DNA of 35,869 nt from Actinomycetes bacterium (GTDB lineage Bacteria; Actinomycetota; Acidimicrobiia; Acidimicrobiales; RAAP-2): NCBI GenBank assembly GCA_021784205.1, contig JAJXTB010000014.1, positions 1 to 35,869 on the forward strand, given 5' to 3'. The notes under the pieces were generated by a model. The model ran no database searches. It had not been told where the DNA came from and was given only the letters and a program-made list of their open reading frames with translations. The position numbers were made by a program, and so were the translations under genes. Shown piece after piece: positions 1 to 8,777 of the stretch. Position 1 is the stretch's first letter; each line of letters opens with the position of its first letter.

Positions 1-625
<625 letters not shown>

Positions 626-659
626 TCACTTGGGTGGCGAAAGCCTAGTCAAGCAACCA

Positions 660-1886
660 CTAATCGACGCGACGTCGGATCCGCTCGATCCGTTCGCCGC
701 CGTGGTTCGCGTCCAAGCCCCGGTCGTCGAGGAGCAGGGCTCGGTCCGCGGCGGCCTCGGCCTCGGCCGAAACGTCACGGGCGGCCAGGCGCGCGGCGAC
801 CCCCTCAGCGGCAATCTTCTTCGCCTCGTCGACGAGGGCCTCGACCATGTCCGCTTCGGGGACGACCCGCACGATCTGTCCTTGAATGAAGAGGTGTCCC
901 CGATGCTTGCCCGCCGCGATGCCGAGGTCCGCGTGACGGGCCTCGCCGGGTCCGTTGACCACGCAACCCATCACCGCGACCTGGATCGGCAGTTCCAGGG
1001 CGCTGAGCGCTGCCTGGGCCTCATTGGCCACGCGGATCACGTCCACTTCGGCGCGCCCGCAACTGGGACAGGCGATCAGGTCCAGGCCCTTACGCTCGCG
1101 CAATCCGAGTGACTCCAGCAGCTGGCGTCCGGCGCGGGCCTCTTCGACGGGATCGGCGGTCAGCGAATAGCGCAGCGTGTCGCCGATGCCCTCGGCGAGC
1201 AACGTAGCGATGCCGGCGGTTCCCTTGATGAGCCCGCCGGGTAGCGGACCCGCCTCGGTGACGCCGAGGTGCAGGGGGTGATCGAACGTCTCGGACGCGA
1301 GTCGGTAGGCGGCGATCATGGTCGCCACCGATGAGGCCTTGACTGAGATCTTGACGTCGGAGAAGCCCACTTCCTCGAAGTACGCCAACTCGATGCGGGC
1401 CGACTCGACCAGCGCCTCGGGCGTGGCTCCCCCGAAGCGCTCATAGATGTCGGGGTGCAGGCTGCCGGCGTTGACCCCGATGCGGATCGGCACACCACGG
1501 TCCCCGGCCTCGCTGGCCACGAGCTTGATCTCCTCGGGTTTGCGAAGATTCCCCGGATTCAGCCGAAGTCCGTGAACCCCGGCCTCGAGGGCCGCGAGGG
1601 CCATCTCGACGTGGAAGTGGATGTCCGCGACGATCGGCACCGGTGAGCGGGGCACGATCTGCACGAGCCCTTCGGCGGCGGCCACGTCGTTACAGGTGCA
1701 GCGCACGATATCGGCCCCGGCCGCGGCGAGCGCGTAGATCTGCGCCAGGGTGCCCTCGACGTCGGCCGTCTTAGTCGTCGTCATGGACTGGACCGAGATC
1801 GGTGCGTCGCCGCCGACCTTCACGGAACCGACCGCGATCTGTCGGGTGTGGCGACGTGGCGTGAGAGAACTTGCGGTTACGTCCAT
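660..1886 (-). CDS. ispG: 4-hydroxy-3-methylbut-2-enyl diphosphate synthase (IspG/GcpE)
   Basis: Penultimate enzyme of the MEP isoprenoid pathway. It reductively converts MEcPP to HMBPP using a [4Fe-4S] cluster. The 408-residue protein has the N-terminal TIM-barrel (MTTTKTADVEGT, PIVADIHFH, GLRLNPGN, IRIGVNAGSL) and the C-terminal iron-sulfur domain. Expected ligands are visible: Cys273 and Cys276 in ACPSCGR, then Cys308 and Glu315 in GCVVNGPGE. About 40 residues after the conserved core form an Ala/Arg/Asp-rich tail. ATG at 1886 fits the family length; a weak hexamer CAGAAT lies 6 bases upstream, so a short or leaderless transcript is possible. With dxr two genes upstream, this run holds two MEP-pathway enzymes. 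Confidence 0.97.
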   Translation of the reverse strand: MDVTASSLTPRRHTRQIAVGSVKVGGDAPISVQSMTTTKTADVEGTLAQIYALAAAGADIVRCTCNDVAAAEGLVQIVPRSPVPIVADIHFHVEMALAALEAGVHGLRLNPGNLRKPEEIKLVASEAGDRGVPIRIGVNAGSLHPDIYERFGGATPEALVESARIELAYFEEVGFSDVKISVKASSVATMIAAYRLASETFDHPLHLGVTEAGPLPGGLIKGTAGIATLLAEGIGDTLRYSLTADPVEEARAGRQLLESLGLRERKGLDLIACPSCGRAEVDVIRVANEAQAALSALELPIQVAVMGCVVNGPGEARHADLGIAAGKHRGHLFIQGQIVRVVPEADMVEALVDEAKKIAAEGVAARLAARDVSAEAEAAADRALLLDDRGLDANHGGERIERIRRRVD

Positions 1887-1923
1887 GACACCATTCTGCC
1901 GTAGCGCGGGTGCGCCGGTTCAA

Positions 1924-3174
1924 TCACTGGAAGGGATTCACGATCGGGTGGACGATGTCCAGGTAGAGCGTGGCGGCGAACAGCGCGAGCAGCACGAGTG
2001 AAAACGCGTAGACGACGGGCAGCAGACGCTGCAGGTCGGCGTGATAGGGCCTTCCCTTTCGAGAGCGAATCCGTTCGTACGTCGCGATCAGCACGTACCC
2101 GCCGTCTAGGGGCAGCATCGGCACCATGTTCAAGAGCCCGACGAAGATGTTCAGCACCATCAGGATCTCGAGCAAGACGCCGACACCGAGCTGGGTGCTC
2201 TGCACCGCGATGCGCACCACGCCGACGATCGACTGCGGACGATTCAACTGGGCGGTCCGGTTCGACGCCGCCGCGGGGTCGGTGACCTGGTGAAAGAGGC
2301 TCGAGAACTCGCCGGGCGAGAAGACGTGAACGATTCCCTTGGCCGCGAGTCCCACGGTCGAGACCACTTTGGAGAACGACGCCGGGACCGCCCCGAGCCA
2401 CGACTCGTGCACGATCATGTCATTGAGTCCGATGCCGAGGTAGCCGACTGGCGTCGGGCCGGTGGCGACGGGCTTTCCCGCCACGAGCAGGTGTCGGCCA
2501 TCCTCGGGCACGGCGAAGAGGGTGTGACGCACGCCCTGACGCTCGACCACGATACGCAGCCGTTGGCCCGCGTGGTCGTGAACCATGTTTACGAGACGGT
2601 TGACATTGGTCACGGGCACCCCGTCAATGGAGAGCACCTGATCACCGAGTCGCAGCCCGGCCACCTGAGCGGGATTTCGCCGCTGACCCTGGAAGTGGGT
2701 GAAGCTATCGATGCCGATGTGGCTCGCCGATGGCAAGCCGACGAACGTCAGTGAGGCCCACGCGAGCAGCAGCGCCATCACGATGTGCATGAGCGATCCG
2801 GCCGACGCGAAGAGGACCTTGCGCGGGTACGACGACGCTCGATACGTCCGGGCCTCGATCGCCGGGTCAACGGCGTCGCTCCAGGTCATACCGGGCACCT
2901 TCACGTAGCCACCGAGCGGCAGGAGGCGTACGCCGTATCGGGTCTCACCGACGGTGGTGGACCACACGACGGGACCAAATCCCACGAAGAAGTCGGACAC
3001 GAGCAGACCCGCGCGCTTGGCCGTGATGAAGTGTCCGAACTCGTGACCCATCACCATCACCACGATCGCGAGGATCACGACCGGTAGGGCCCATCCCGCC
3101 CAGACGTCCAAGAGCGCCGCCCCGACGCCGACGCCCACGAGGAATCGGACGACGGCCCACCGCTGGGCGTTCAT
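1924..3174 (-). CDS. rseP: Site-2 protease family intramembrane zinc metalloprotease (RseP/Rip1-like, M50)
   Basis: Membrane zinc protease that cleaves transmembrane segments of substrates such as anti-sigma factors. The 416-residue protein has a TM helix carrying HEFGH (His44, Glu45, His48) and a second conserved metal-site motif LDGG (Asp357) after NMVPMLP near the C terminus. A PDZ domain (around GLRLGDQVLSIDG) lies between them, and several hydrophobic helices are present. The ATG at 3174 overlaps the dxr stop by 4 bp (ATGA), so translation is probably coupled. The open frame continues upstream across dxr, but that extension is a shadow of dxr. In actinobacteria this gene commonly sits between dxr and ispG, as here. 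The substrate cannot be told from the sequence. Confidence 0.95.
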   Translation of the reverse strand: MNAQRWAVVRFLVGVGVGAALLDVWAGWALPVVILAIVVMVMGHEFGHFITAKRAGLLVSDFFVGFGPVVWSTTVGETRYGVRLLPLGGYVKVPGMTWSDAVDPAIEARTYRASSYPRKVLFASAGSLMHIVMALLLAWASLTFVGLPSASHIGIDSFTHFQGQRRNPAQVAGLRLGDQVLSIDGVPVTNVNRLVNMVHDHAGQRLRIVVERQGVRHTLFAVPEDGRHLLVAGKPVATGPTPVGYLGIGLNDMIVHESWLGAVPASFSKVVSTVGLAAKGIVHVFSPGEFSSLFHQVTDPAAASNRTAQLNRPQSIVGVVRIAVQSTQLGVGVLLEILMVLNIFVGLLNMVPMLPLDGGYVLIATYERIRSRKGRPYHADLQRLLPVVYAFSLVLLALFAATLYLDIVHPIVNPFQ

Positions 3175-4337
3175 CGGCCCCTCGTGATCAGGTCTGAGGC
3201 GAGCCGACGCGCGCTCGCGTCCTCGGCGACGAGCTGCTCGATTGACTCGAGAGCCCCATCGACGTACTGGTCCATCACCGCTGCCACAACCGGCACGATA
3301 TCGGTCCATTCGATCACGTCGTGCAAGAAGGCGTCTACCGCCACCTCGTTGGCCGCCGATAACCAGGCCGGTGCCGCACCCGCGCGACGCGCCGCGGCGT
3401 AGGCCAGGGGAATCGCGGGGAAGGCGTCCAGATCCGGTGGCTCGAAGGTCAGCGCCTGGCTCGTCGTGAAATCGAGCGCGCCCCACGCGTGATCGAAACG
3501 CACCGGTCGTCCAAGGCAGAACGCGATGGGTAGGCGCATATCGGGCTGCGACAGCTGGGCGATGACCGATCCGTCGACGTACTCGACCATCGAGTGGACG
3601 ATGGATTGAGGGTGCACCACCACGTGGATCCGATCGACCTCGACCCCAAAGAGTGCGGAGGCCTCGAGAACCTCGAGCCCCTTGTTCATCAGTGTCGATG
3701 AATCGATGGTGATCTTCGGTCCCATCGACCACGTTGGATGATTGAGCGCGTCGCGACGCGTTACGGTCTCGAGCCGTTCGCGCGACCACCCGCGGAACGG
3801 GCCACCCGACGCCGTGAGCAAGAGTCGGCGCACGTCCGGGTGGCCCGGGAGGCTGGAGTCGGCGAGGCACTGGTAGATCGCGCAGTGTTCGGAGTCGATC
3901 GGAAGTACGAGCGCCCCCGGCGTTTCACGAACCCTCGCCACCAGTGGCGCGGCGGCGATGAACGACTCCTTGTTCGCGAGCGCCAGGGTGCGACCGGCCT
4001 CGAGCGCGTTGATCGTGACCGGTAGTCCGGCGAATCCGACCACGGCGTTGACGACGACGTCGGCGTCACGCGCCAGTTCGCCGAGCCCTTCGCCACCAAC
4101 GAGGACCTCGGTGGCGTCGCCGAGGATCTCGCGTGCGGCGATGTAGTCCTCGGGTCTGGCCACCGCGACGCGAGGCACGGCGAACTCGCGCGCGACCTCG
4201 GCCAACTCGGCGATACGCGTGCCGCCGGCGATTGAAACCAACTCGAACGACTCGGGCTCTCGGCGCAGCACGTCGAGCGTTTGACGCCCGATCGAACCGG
4301 TCGCGCCCAGTAACGCCACCCGGCGACGCGTGGTCAC
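3171..4337 (-). CDS. dxr: 1-deoxy-D-xylulose 5-phosphate reductoisomerase
   Basis: First committed enzyme of the MEP pathway, converting DXP to MEP with NADPH and a divalent metal. The 388-residue product has the NADPH-binding loop GATGSIGRQT at the N terminus, then NKESFIAAAP, the metal-site stretch PIDSEHCAIYQCL, the active-site loop ASGGPFRGW, and NHPTWSMGPKITIDSSTLMN. A GTG start at 4337 places the first residues directly before the NADPH motif and gives a normal family length; the frame stays open about 29 codons further, inside cdsA, but those residues do not look like Dxr. The start overlaps the cdsA stop region closely (cdsA ends at 4342), and the stop overlaps rseP by 4 bp, so all three are likely co-translated. 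Confidence 0.97.
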   Translation of the reverse strand: MTTRRRVALLGATGSIGRQTLDVLRREPESFELVSIAGGTRIAELAEVAREFAVPRVAVARPEDYIAAREILGDATEVLVGGEGLGELARDADVVVNAVVGFAGLPVTINALEAGRTLALANKESFIAAAPLVARVRETPGALVLPIDSEHCAIYQCLADSSLPGHPDVRRLLLTASGGPFRGWSRERLETVTRRDALNHPTWSMGPKITIDSSTLMNKGLEVLEASALFGVEVDRIHVVVHPQSIVHSMVEYVDGSVIAQLSQPDMRLPIAFCLGRPVRFDHAWGALDFTTSQALTFEPPDLDAFPAIPLAYAAARRAGAAPAWLSAANEVAVDAFLHDVIEWTDIVPVVAAVMDQYVDGALESIEQLVAEDASARRLASDLITRGR

Positions 4338-4341
4338 CGTC

Positions 4342-5634
4342 TTAGCCCAGCTTGAGAACGTGCACGAGATAGAAGACGGTCGGCAGGGCGAAGAGCAGTC
4401 CGTCAATCCGATCGAGCATGCCACCGTGGCCCGGCAGCAGCCGTCCCAGGTCCTTCACCCCGAGCGTACGTTTCACCATCGATTCGAAGAGGTCGCCGAG
4501 CGGCACCACGATCGAAAGGGCCACGCCCGTCACCAGCGCCGCCGACGTCGTCCACGGACTGATTCGAGGCAGCAACAGGACCGCCACCACAATGGTGATC
4601 AGCGTGCCACCGATGAGCCCTTCGACCGTCTTGTTAGGAGAGAGTGCCCGATTGAGTGGTCGACGTCCCAGCCATCGGCCAATGTAGAGCGCACCAGAAT
4701 CGTTCGACACGGTCAGGGCCACCGCGCCGAACAGGTACGCCAAACCATGCCGGTTCGTCGAATACATCGGTGCGATCAGCATCAGGGCGTACGAACCCAA
4801 CACGCCGATCCACGCGTACACGAACACGGTTGCGCCCAGTCCGTCAAGTGTGTCGATCGTCTGTTTGGCGCTGAGGTACCACACGAAGCCAAAGATCACC
4901 AGCAGCACGGTGATCGCACCGATGGCAGCCAACCCCTTGTTGTACCCGGCGACACCGAGGGTCAAGACCGCCGCGATGCCGAGGACCGTTGCCGGGTGCG
5001 CGCCGGCGCGCCGGAACCCGGCGTACGCCTCGGCGCTCGCCAAACCCAGTGCGAGCAGTACGAGCACCGCAACGGGGATGGCGCCAGCCACGAATATCAC
5101 CGAAACGACGGCCGCGAGCAGCACGCCGGTAAACGTGGCGACTGACACACTGCGCGACGAACTCTGTCGAACTGCGCGTCCCGCGAGGGGGTGGTGGGTC
5201 GCCGGGCGTCTCGTGCGCGTCCGATGCGCTGGTTCGGGACGCGGCGCGTCCTCGATGGCGGCCTCTTCAACTTCGGGCTCGGCGACGGCGAACTCCCACG
5301 GCCGGGTGTCGTCCTCTCGAACCTCGCCCGCCAAGAATGACGCATCGAACTGATCCTCGTGGGCGACCCAGTCCGCCTCACCCTCGCGCCACGCCGGCGC
5401 GGGGATGGCCGACCACGGATCGTCCTGGCTCGCGGCGTCGCGCGCCACGACGATTGGGACCTGACCGGTCGGCGCCTCCGTCCAGTGCGGCAGGAGCGAC
5501 GGATCGAATTCGAACTCGTCGGCGGCGTCAGCGGCGCGTTCCACACCGGTGAAGGTCACCCGGGGGTCGGTCGAACTCACCGAGGGCATTTCGCCCGTCG
5601 GCTCTTCGAAGAAGGACCCGTCGTCAGACTTCAA
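4342..5634 (-). CDS. cdsA: Phosphatidate cytidylyltransferase with long acidic N-terminal extension
   Basis: Integral membrane enzyme making CDP-diacylglycerol from phosphatidic acid and CTP, the branch point of phospholipid synthesis. The C-terminal half has many hydrophobic helices and the CDS signature: SNDSGALYIGRWLG, LSPNKTVEGLIGG, then GDLFESMVKR and DLGRLLPGHGGMLDRID. At 430 residues it is well above the usual ~270-290. The first ~165 residues are hydrophilic, rich in Asp/Glu and Pro, with a repeated short motif (TGEMP near 13, TGQVP near 56), and look disordered and cytoplasmic. The start is TTG at 5634, overlapping the frr stop by 11 bp; AAGGAG (5645-5650, inside frr) sits 10 bases upstream and supports it. 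Confidence 0.95.
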   Translation of the reverse strand: MKSDDGSFFEEPTGEMPSVSSTDPRVTFTGVERAADAADEFEFDPSLLPHWTEAPTGQVPIVVARDAASQDDPWSAIPAPAWREGEADWVAHEDQFDASFLAGEVREDDTRPWEFAVAEPEVEEAAIEDAPRPEPAHRTRTRRPATHHPLAGRAVRQSSSRSVSVATFTGVLLAAVVSVIFVAGAIPVAVLVLLALGLASAEAYAGFRRAGAHPATVLGIAAVLTLGVAGYNKGLAAIGAITVLLVIFGFVWYLSAKQTIDTLDGLGATVFVYAWIGVLGSYALMLIAPMYSTNRHGLAYLFGAVALTVSNDSGALYIGRWLGRRPLNRALSPNKTVEGLIGGTLITIVVAVLLLPRISPWTTSAALVTGVALSIVVPLGDLFESMVKRTLGVKDLGRLLPGHGGMLDRIDGLLFALPTVFYLVHVLKLG

Positions 5635-6193
5635 GAAGTTCTTGCTCCTTGTGGGCTAATAACTCGTCCACCTTGGCCACGTCGTCCTGGGTCAATTTGT
5701 CCAGGACCTTTTCGAGACGTTCAATCTCGTCCTTCGGCAGACCCTGATCCTTTTCGAGGGTCTCCAATTCCTGGCGCGCGTGACGGCGGATGCCGCGAAT
5801 CGCAACCTTGCCCTCCTCGGCCTTGGTGCGCACGATCTTGACGAATGACTTGCGACGCTCCTCGGTCAGCGTTGGGAACATGAGACGAATAACGTGGCCG
5901 TCGTTGGATGGATTGAGGCCGAGGTCAGCGGCGCCGATGGCTTTCTCGATCGCCGCCATCGCTCCCTTGTCGAACGGCGAGACCACCAGCAGTCGGGGCT
6001 CGGGCACCGAGAAGTTGGCCAGCTGCTTGAGCGGTGTTTCGGCTCCGTAGTAGTCGACGAGCACGTTCTCGATCAACGACGACGACGCGCGGCCCGTGCG
6101 TACCGAGGCGAACTCGGCCTTTACGTGCTCGAGGGCACGCGCCATCTTTTCGCGCGTGTCATCCATGACTAGGTCTACGAGTTCGTTCTCCAT
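5624..6193 (-). CDS. frr: Ribosome recycling factor
   Basis: RRF works with EF-G to split post-termination ribosomes. The 189-residue length is typical (~185). Conserved features include SVRTGRASSSLIENV, the DYYG and TPLKQLANF region, LLVVSPFDKGAM, LNPSNDGHVIRLMFPTLTEERR, and a highly charged C-terminal three-helix bundle. The ATG shares one base with the stop of pyrH (TAATG), so translation is probably reinitiated from pyrH. The pyrH-frr-cdsA order is widely conserved in bacteria. Confidence 0.98.
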   Translation of the reverse strand: MENELVDLVMDDTREKMARALEHVKAEFASVRTGRASSSLIENVLVDYYGAETPLKQLANFSVPEPRLLVVSPFDKGAMAAIEKAIGAADLGLNPSNDGHVIRLMFPTLTEERRKSFVKIVRTKAEEGKVAIRGIRRHARQELETLEKDQGLPKDEIERLEKVLDKLTQDDVAKVDELLAHKEQELLEV

Positions 6194-6903
6194 TACCTCA
6201 CCAGCGTACCGACGGCGTACCCATCGAGGGCGCGACCTAGATTTCCCGGTGCCATCAGGTCAAAAACTCGAATCGGCAGATGATTGTCCTTGCAGAACGT
6301 GATGGCGGTCATGTCCATAACCCGCAGATCCTTAGCGATCACGTCGCTAAAAGAGATCTCATCGAATCGTACGGCCTCCGGATTTTCGCGCGGGTCCTCG
6401 CTGTAGACGCCGTCGACACCACCGTGGGTGCCCTTGAGGACAATCTCGGCTTCGATCTCGGCCGCACGCTGGGCCGCCGGGGTGTCGGTGGTGAAGTACG
6501 GGTTTCCCATACCGGCGGCGAATATCACCACACGGCCCTTTTCGAGGTGTCGAACCGCTCGGCGGCGAATATAGGGCTCGGCCACCTGATCCATGCCAAT
6601 CGCCGACATCACGCGCGTTGCGCGACCATGGTTCTCGATGGCGTCCTGGAGTGCTAGTGCGTTTATCACCGTGCCCAACATCCCCATCAGGTCTGAGTTG
6701 GCCCGATTCATGCCGGCCATCGCACCCGTTGCGCCGCGCCAGATGTTGCCGCCACCGACGACCACTGCCAACTCGAGTCCACCGCGTTCCATCGCCGCAG
6801 CGACTTCGGTCGCCAGGAAGTCAACGGTCGACGCGTCGATCGTCTCGTCGCTGGCGGCCGAGGCGAGCGCCTCCCCCGACAGCTTCAAGACGACTCGTCG
6901 CAC
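6193..6903 (-). CDS. pyrH: UMP kinase
   Basis: Phosphorylates UMP to UDP in pyrimidine nucleotide synthesis; bacterial UMP kinases are hexamers of the amino-acid-kinase fold. The 236-residue protein starts with VVLKLSGEAL, then has VVVGGGNIWRG, the DLMGMLGTVINALALQD stretch, GMGNPYFTTDTPAAQRA and KGTHGGVDGVYSEDPR, all typical of PyrH. The GTG start at 6903 has GGAGG a few bases upstream, inside the end of tsf, and only 2 bp separate it from the tsf stop. Its 3' end shares one base with frr. Confidence 0.98.
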   Translation of the reverse strand: MRRVVLKLSGEALASAASDETIDASTVDFLATEVAAAMERGGLELAVVVGGGNIWRGATGAMAGMNRANSDLMGMLGTVINALALQDAIENHGRATRVMSAIGMDQVAEPYIRRRAVRHLEKGRVVIFAAGMGNPYFTTDTPAAQRAAEIEAEIVLKGTHGGVDGVYSEDPRENPEAVRFDEISFSDVIAKDLRVMDMTAITFCKDNHLPIRVFDLMAPGNLGRALDGYAVGTLVR

Positions 6904-6905
6904 CC

Positions 6906-7697
6906 TCAGCCTCCGACGACCACCTGCGCGAACGCCGAGATCGTGGCGCCGTGCAGAAACTGCTCGATGGTCTGCTTCTCATCCTTCACGTACGCCTGTT
7001 CTAGCAGCACCCGCTCCTTGAACCAGCCATTGAGTCGACCTTCGATGATCTTGGGCAAGGCGGCCTCCGGCTTACCCTCGTTGCGCGAGATCTCCTCGAC
7101 GGTGGCCCGCTCGGCCTCGACCTCGGCCGCGGGTACGTCTTCTCGCGCCAGGTAGAGGGGCTTGGCGAACGCGATGTGCACCGCGATCTCGTGGGCGACT
7201 TCTGAGTCAGCGCCACGCACCACAACGGCGACGGCGTTCACACCGCGACCCGACTGCTGGTGCATGTACGTCTCGACGACCTCGCCCTCGCCGGCCACGA
7301 CGCGGCGAACACGGCCAACCGAGATGTTTTCCTTCAGCGTGGTCAAGAACGTCTCGATGCGGTCCTGGAACTCAGCCGTCGCGGCTTCGCCCTCGGCGGC
7401 CACGCGAGCAGCGATCTCGTCAACCAACCCGACAAACTCCTCGGATTTGGCAACGAAGTCGGTCTCACAGCGCAGCTCTACGATTCCCGCGGCGTTGCCG
7501 TCTCGCACAACTGCGACGGCGCCCTCGCCGGCAACGCGGTCGGAACGCTTCATAGCCGACGCCAGGCCCTGGACTCGGAGCCACTGGGTCGCAGCCTCCA
7601 TGTCACCATTGTTGGCCTCGAGTGCTTTCTTTGCGTCCATCATGCCAACACCGGTCGCTTGGCGCAGTGTCTGGACATCCTTTGCGGTGATTGCCAC
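6906..7697 (-). CDS. tsf: Elongation factor Ts
   Basis: Guanine-nucleotide exchange factor for EF-Tu. The 263-residue protein has the N-terminal UBA-like module (TLRQATGVGMMDAKKAL), the exchange-core motif CETDFVAK, and the second core half (VAHEIAVHIAFAKPLYL). GTG at 7697 is preceded by GGAG with 7 bases of spacing. It follows rpsB by 36 bp, the classic rpsB-tsf pair. The length is slightly shorter than E. coli EF-Ts (283) but normal for actinobacteria and relatives. Confidence 0.98.
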   Translation of the reverse strand: MAITAKDVQTLRQATGVGMMDAKKALEANNGDMEAATQWLRVQGLASAMKRSDRVAGEGAVAVVRDGNAAGIVELRCETDFVAKSEEFVGLVDEIAARVAAEGEAATAEFQDRIETFLTTLKENISVGRVRRVVAGEGEVVETYMHQQSGRGVNAVAVVVRGADSEVAHEIAVHIAFAKPLYLAREDVPAAEVEAERATVEEISRNEGKPEAALPKIIEGRLNGWFKERVLLEQAYVKDEKQTIEQFLHGATISAFAQVVVGG

Positions 7698-7733
7698 CTT
7701 GATTCTCCTCCGTTGTTCTCGTCGTCGATCGAC

Positions 7734-8654
7734 TTAGGCCGTGGGCGCAGTCTCGTCGGCCTCGATGACTACGTCGCTTGCGGGCTCGTCGACGGTCGCG
7801 GCTGCATCATCGCCGGCTACCGGCACTGGCACTTCGGCAACCGGGGTCTCAGCGACCGGGGTCTCAGCGACCGGGGTCTCAGCGACCGGGGTCTCAGCGA
7901 CCGGGGTCGGAGCCGGAGCCGATGACGCCGCGGCCGCGGCGGCGGCCTTCATGGCGGCGCCACGGTTCTGGCGAATAAAGCGTCCTTCAGTGACCGCATC
8001 CGCAATCAAGCGGCACAGCAGGGCACCGGCTCGAATCGCGTCATCGTTGCCGGGAATGACGTAGTCGATGATGTCGGGGTCACAGTTGGTGTCCACCACG
8101 GCCACCACCGGCAGGCCGAGCTTGCGCGCTTCGGTCACGGCGATGTGCTCCTTCTTCGTGTCGATCACAAAGATGGCGTCGGGCACGCGCTCGAGGTTGG
8201 CGATACCACTGAGGTTCCGGTCGAGTTTCTCAAGTTCGCGCGAGTGTCGCAGCGCCTCACGCTTGGGCATGTTCTCGAAGTCGCCCGCGCGCTGCATCGA
8301 CCGGAGTTCGCTCATGCGCTTGACGCGGCCAGCGACCGTCGTGAAGTTGGTGAGCATGCCACCGAGCCAGCGCTGGTTAACGAAGGGCATCCCGCAGGCC
8401 TGGGCGTAGTCGGCGACTGGCCCCTGCGTCTGCTTCTTGGTGCCCACGAAGAGAATTGTGCCGCCGTTAGCGACGAGCTCACGCACGTAGGTGTAACTCG
8501 ACTCGATGCCGGCCAGCGTCTTTCGAAGATCGATGAGATAGATCCCGTTGCGCTCGCCGAGGATGAATCGACGCATCTTGGGGTTCCAACGACGGGTCTG
8601 GTGCCCGAAGTGCACGCCCGAGTCCAACAGTTCCTGAAGTGTGACCAACGCCAC
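7734..8654 (-). CDS. rpsB: 30S ribosomal protein S2 with repeat-built C-terminal tail
   Basis: Small-subunit ribosomal protein. Family motifs are [44 protein letters not shown] and [26 protein letters not shown] at 8654 is preferred because AAGGA lies 7 bases upstream; the frame stays open further upstream but those residues are not S2-like. The conserved fold ends near residue 232. The last ~75 residues are an Ala-rich stretch, then four exact PVAET units (about 251-270), then an acidic end. The tail is therefore low-complexity, negatively charged overall and built from 15-bp DNA repeats. A 123-bp leader with a strong hairpin separates the gene from xerC. Confidence 0.97.
   Translation of the reverse strand: MALVTLQELLDSGVHFGHQTRRWNPKMRRFILGERNGIYLIDLRKTLAGIESSYTYVRELVANGGTILFVGTKKQTQGPVADYAQACGMPFVNQRWLGGMLTNFTTVAGRVKRMSELRSMQRAGDFENMPKREALRHSRELEKLDRNLSGIANLERVPDAIFVIDTKKEHIAVTEARKLGLPVVAVVDTNCDPDIIDYVIPGNDDAIRAGALLCRLIADAVTEGRFIRQNRGAAMKAAAAAAASSAPAPTPVAETPVAETPVAETPVAETPVAEVPVPVAGDDAAATVDEPASDVVIEADETAPTA
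7840..7908. repeat. Four and a half 15-bp tandem repeats inside rpsB
   Basis: The plus-strand unit ACCGGGGTCTCAGCG occurs four times exactly (7840-7854, 7855-7869, 7870-7884, 7885-7899), followed by a 9-base partial copy. On the coding strand each unit adds one PVAET pentapeptide to the S2 tail. Units of 15 bp keep the frame, so copy number could vary without disrupting the gene. Confidence 0.95.
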
Positions 8655-8777
8655 GTTCGTATCCTTCCGTTCGGTTACTGACGCCTTGGAGAGCACCGCG
8701 AACGGTGACCGCACGAAACCCCAAAGCCCAATTAATTGCCCGCCCACGGTGGGAGGGCTCTAGTTATGTTAGTCGAT
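8655..8777 (-). promoter_or_regulatory. rpsB leader with strong hairpin
   Basis: The 123 bp between xerC and rpsB contain a near-perfect inverted repeat at 8738-8758 (GCCC-N-CCCAC-G-GTGGG-N-GGGC) with 9 G/C pairs. On the rpsB strand it is followed by an AATTAATT tract rather than a run of U, so it does not look like a standard intrinsic terminator. It could terminate or process xerC transcripts, or form part of an S2-responsive leader; S2 autoregulates rpsB in other bacteria. The rpsB Shine-Dalgarno lies near 8662-8667. I could not assign a convincing -35/-10 pair. Confidence 0.45.

Noticed and set aside
3175..3870. N-terminal extension of the rseP frame
   Set aside because: It lies wholly inside dxr, is Arg-rich, and the ATG overlapping the dxr stop gives a normal M50 start.
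4330..5145. 271-codon plus-strand open frame opposite cdsA
   Set aside because: Gln/Arg/His-rich shadow with no domain; cdsA signature is on the other strand.
7840..7908. Possible CRISPR-like array
   Set aside because: Units are contiguous 15-bp repeats without spacers and encode an in-frame peptide repeat in rpsB.
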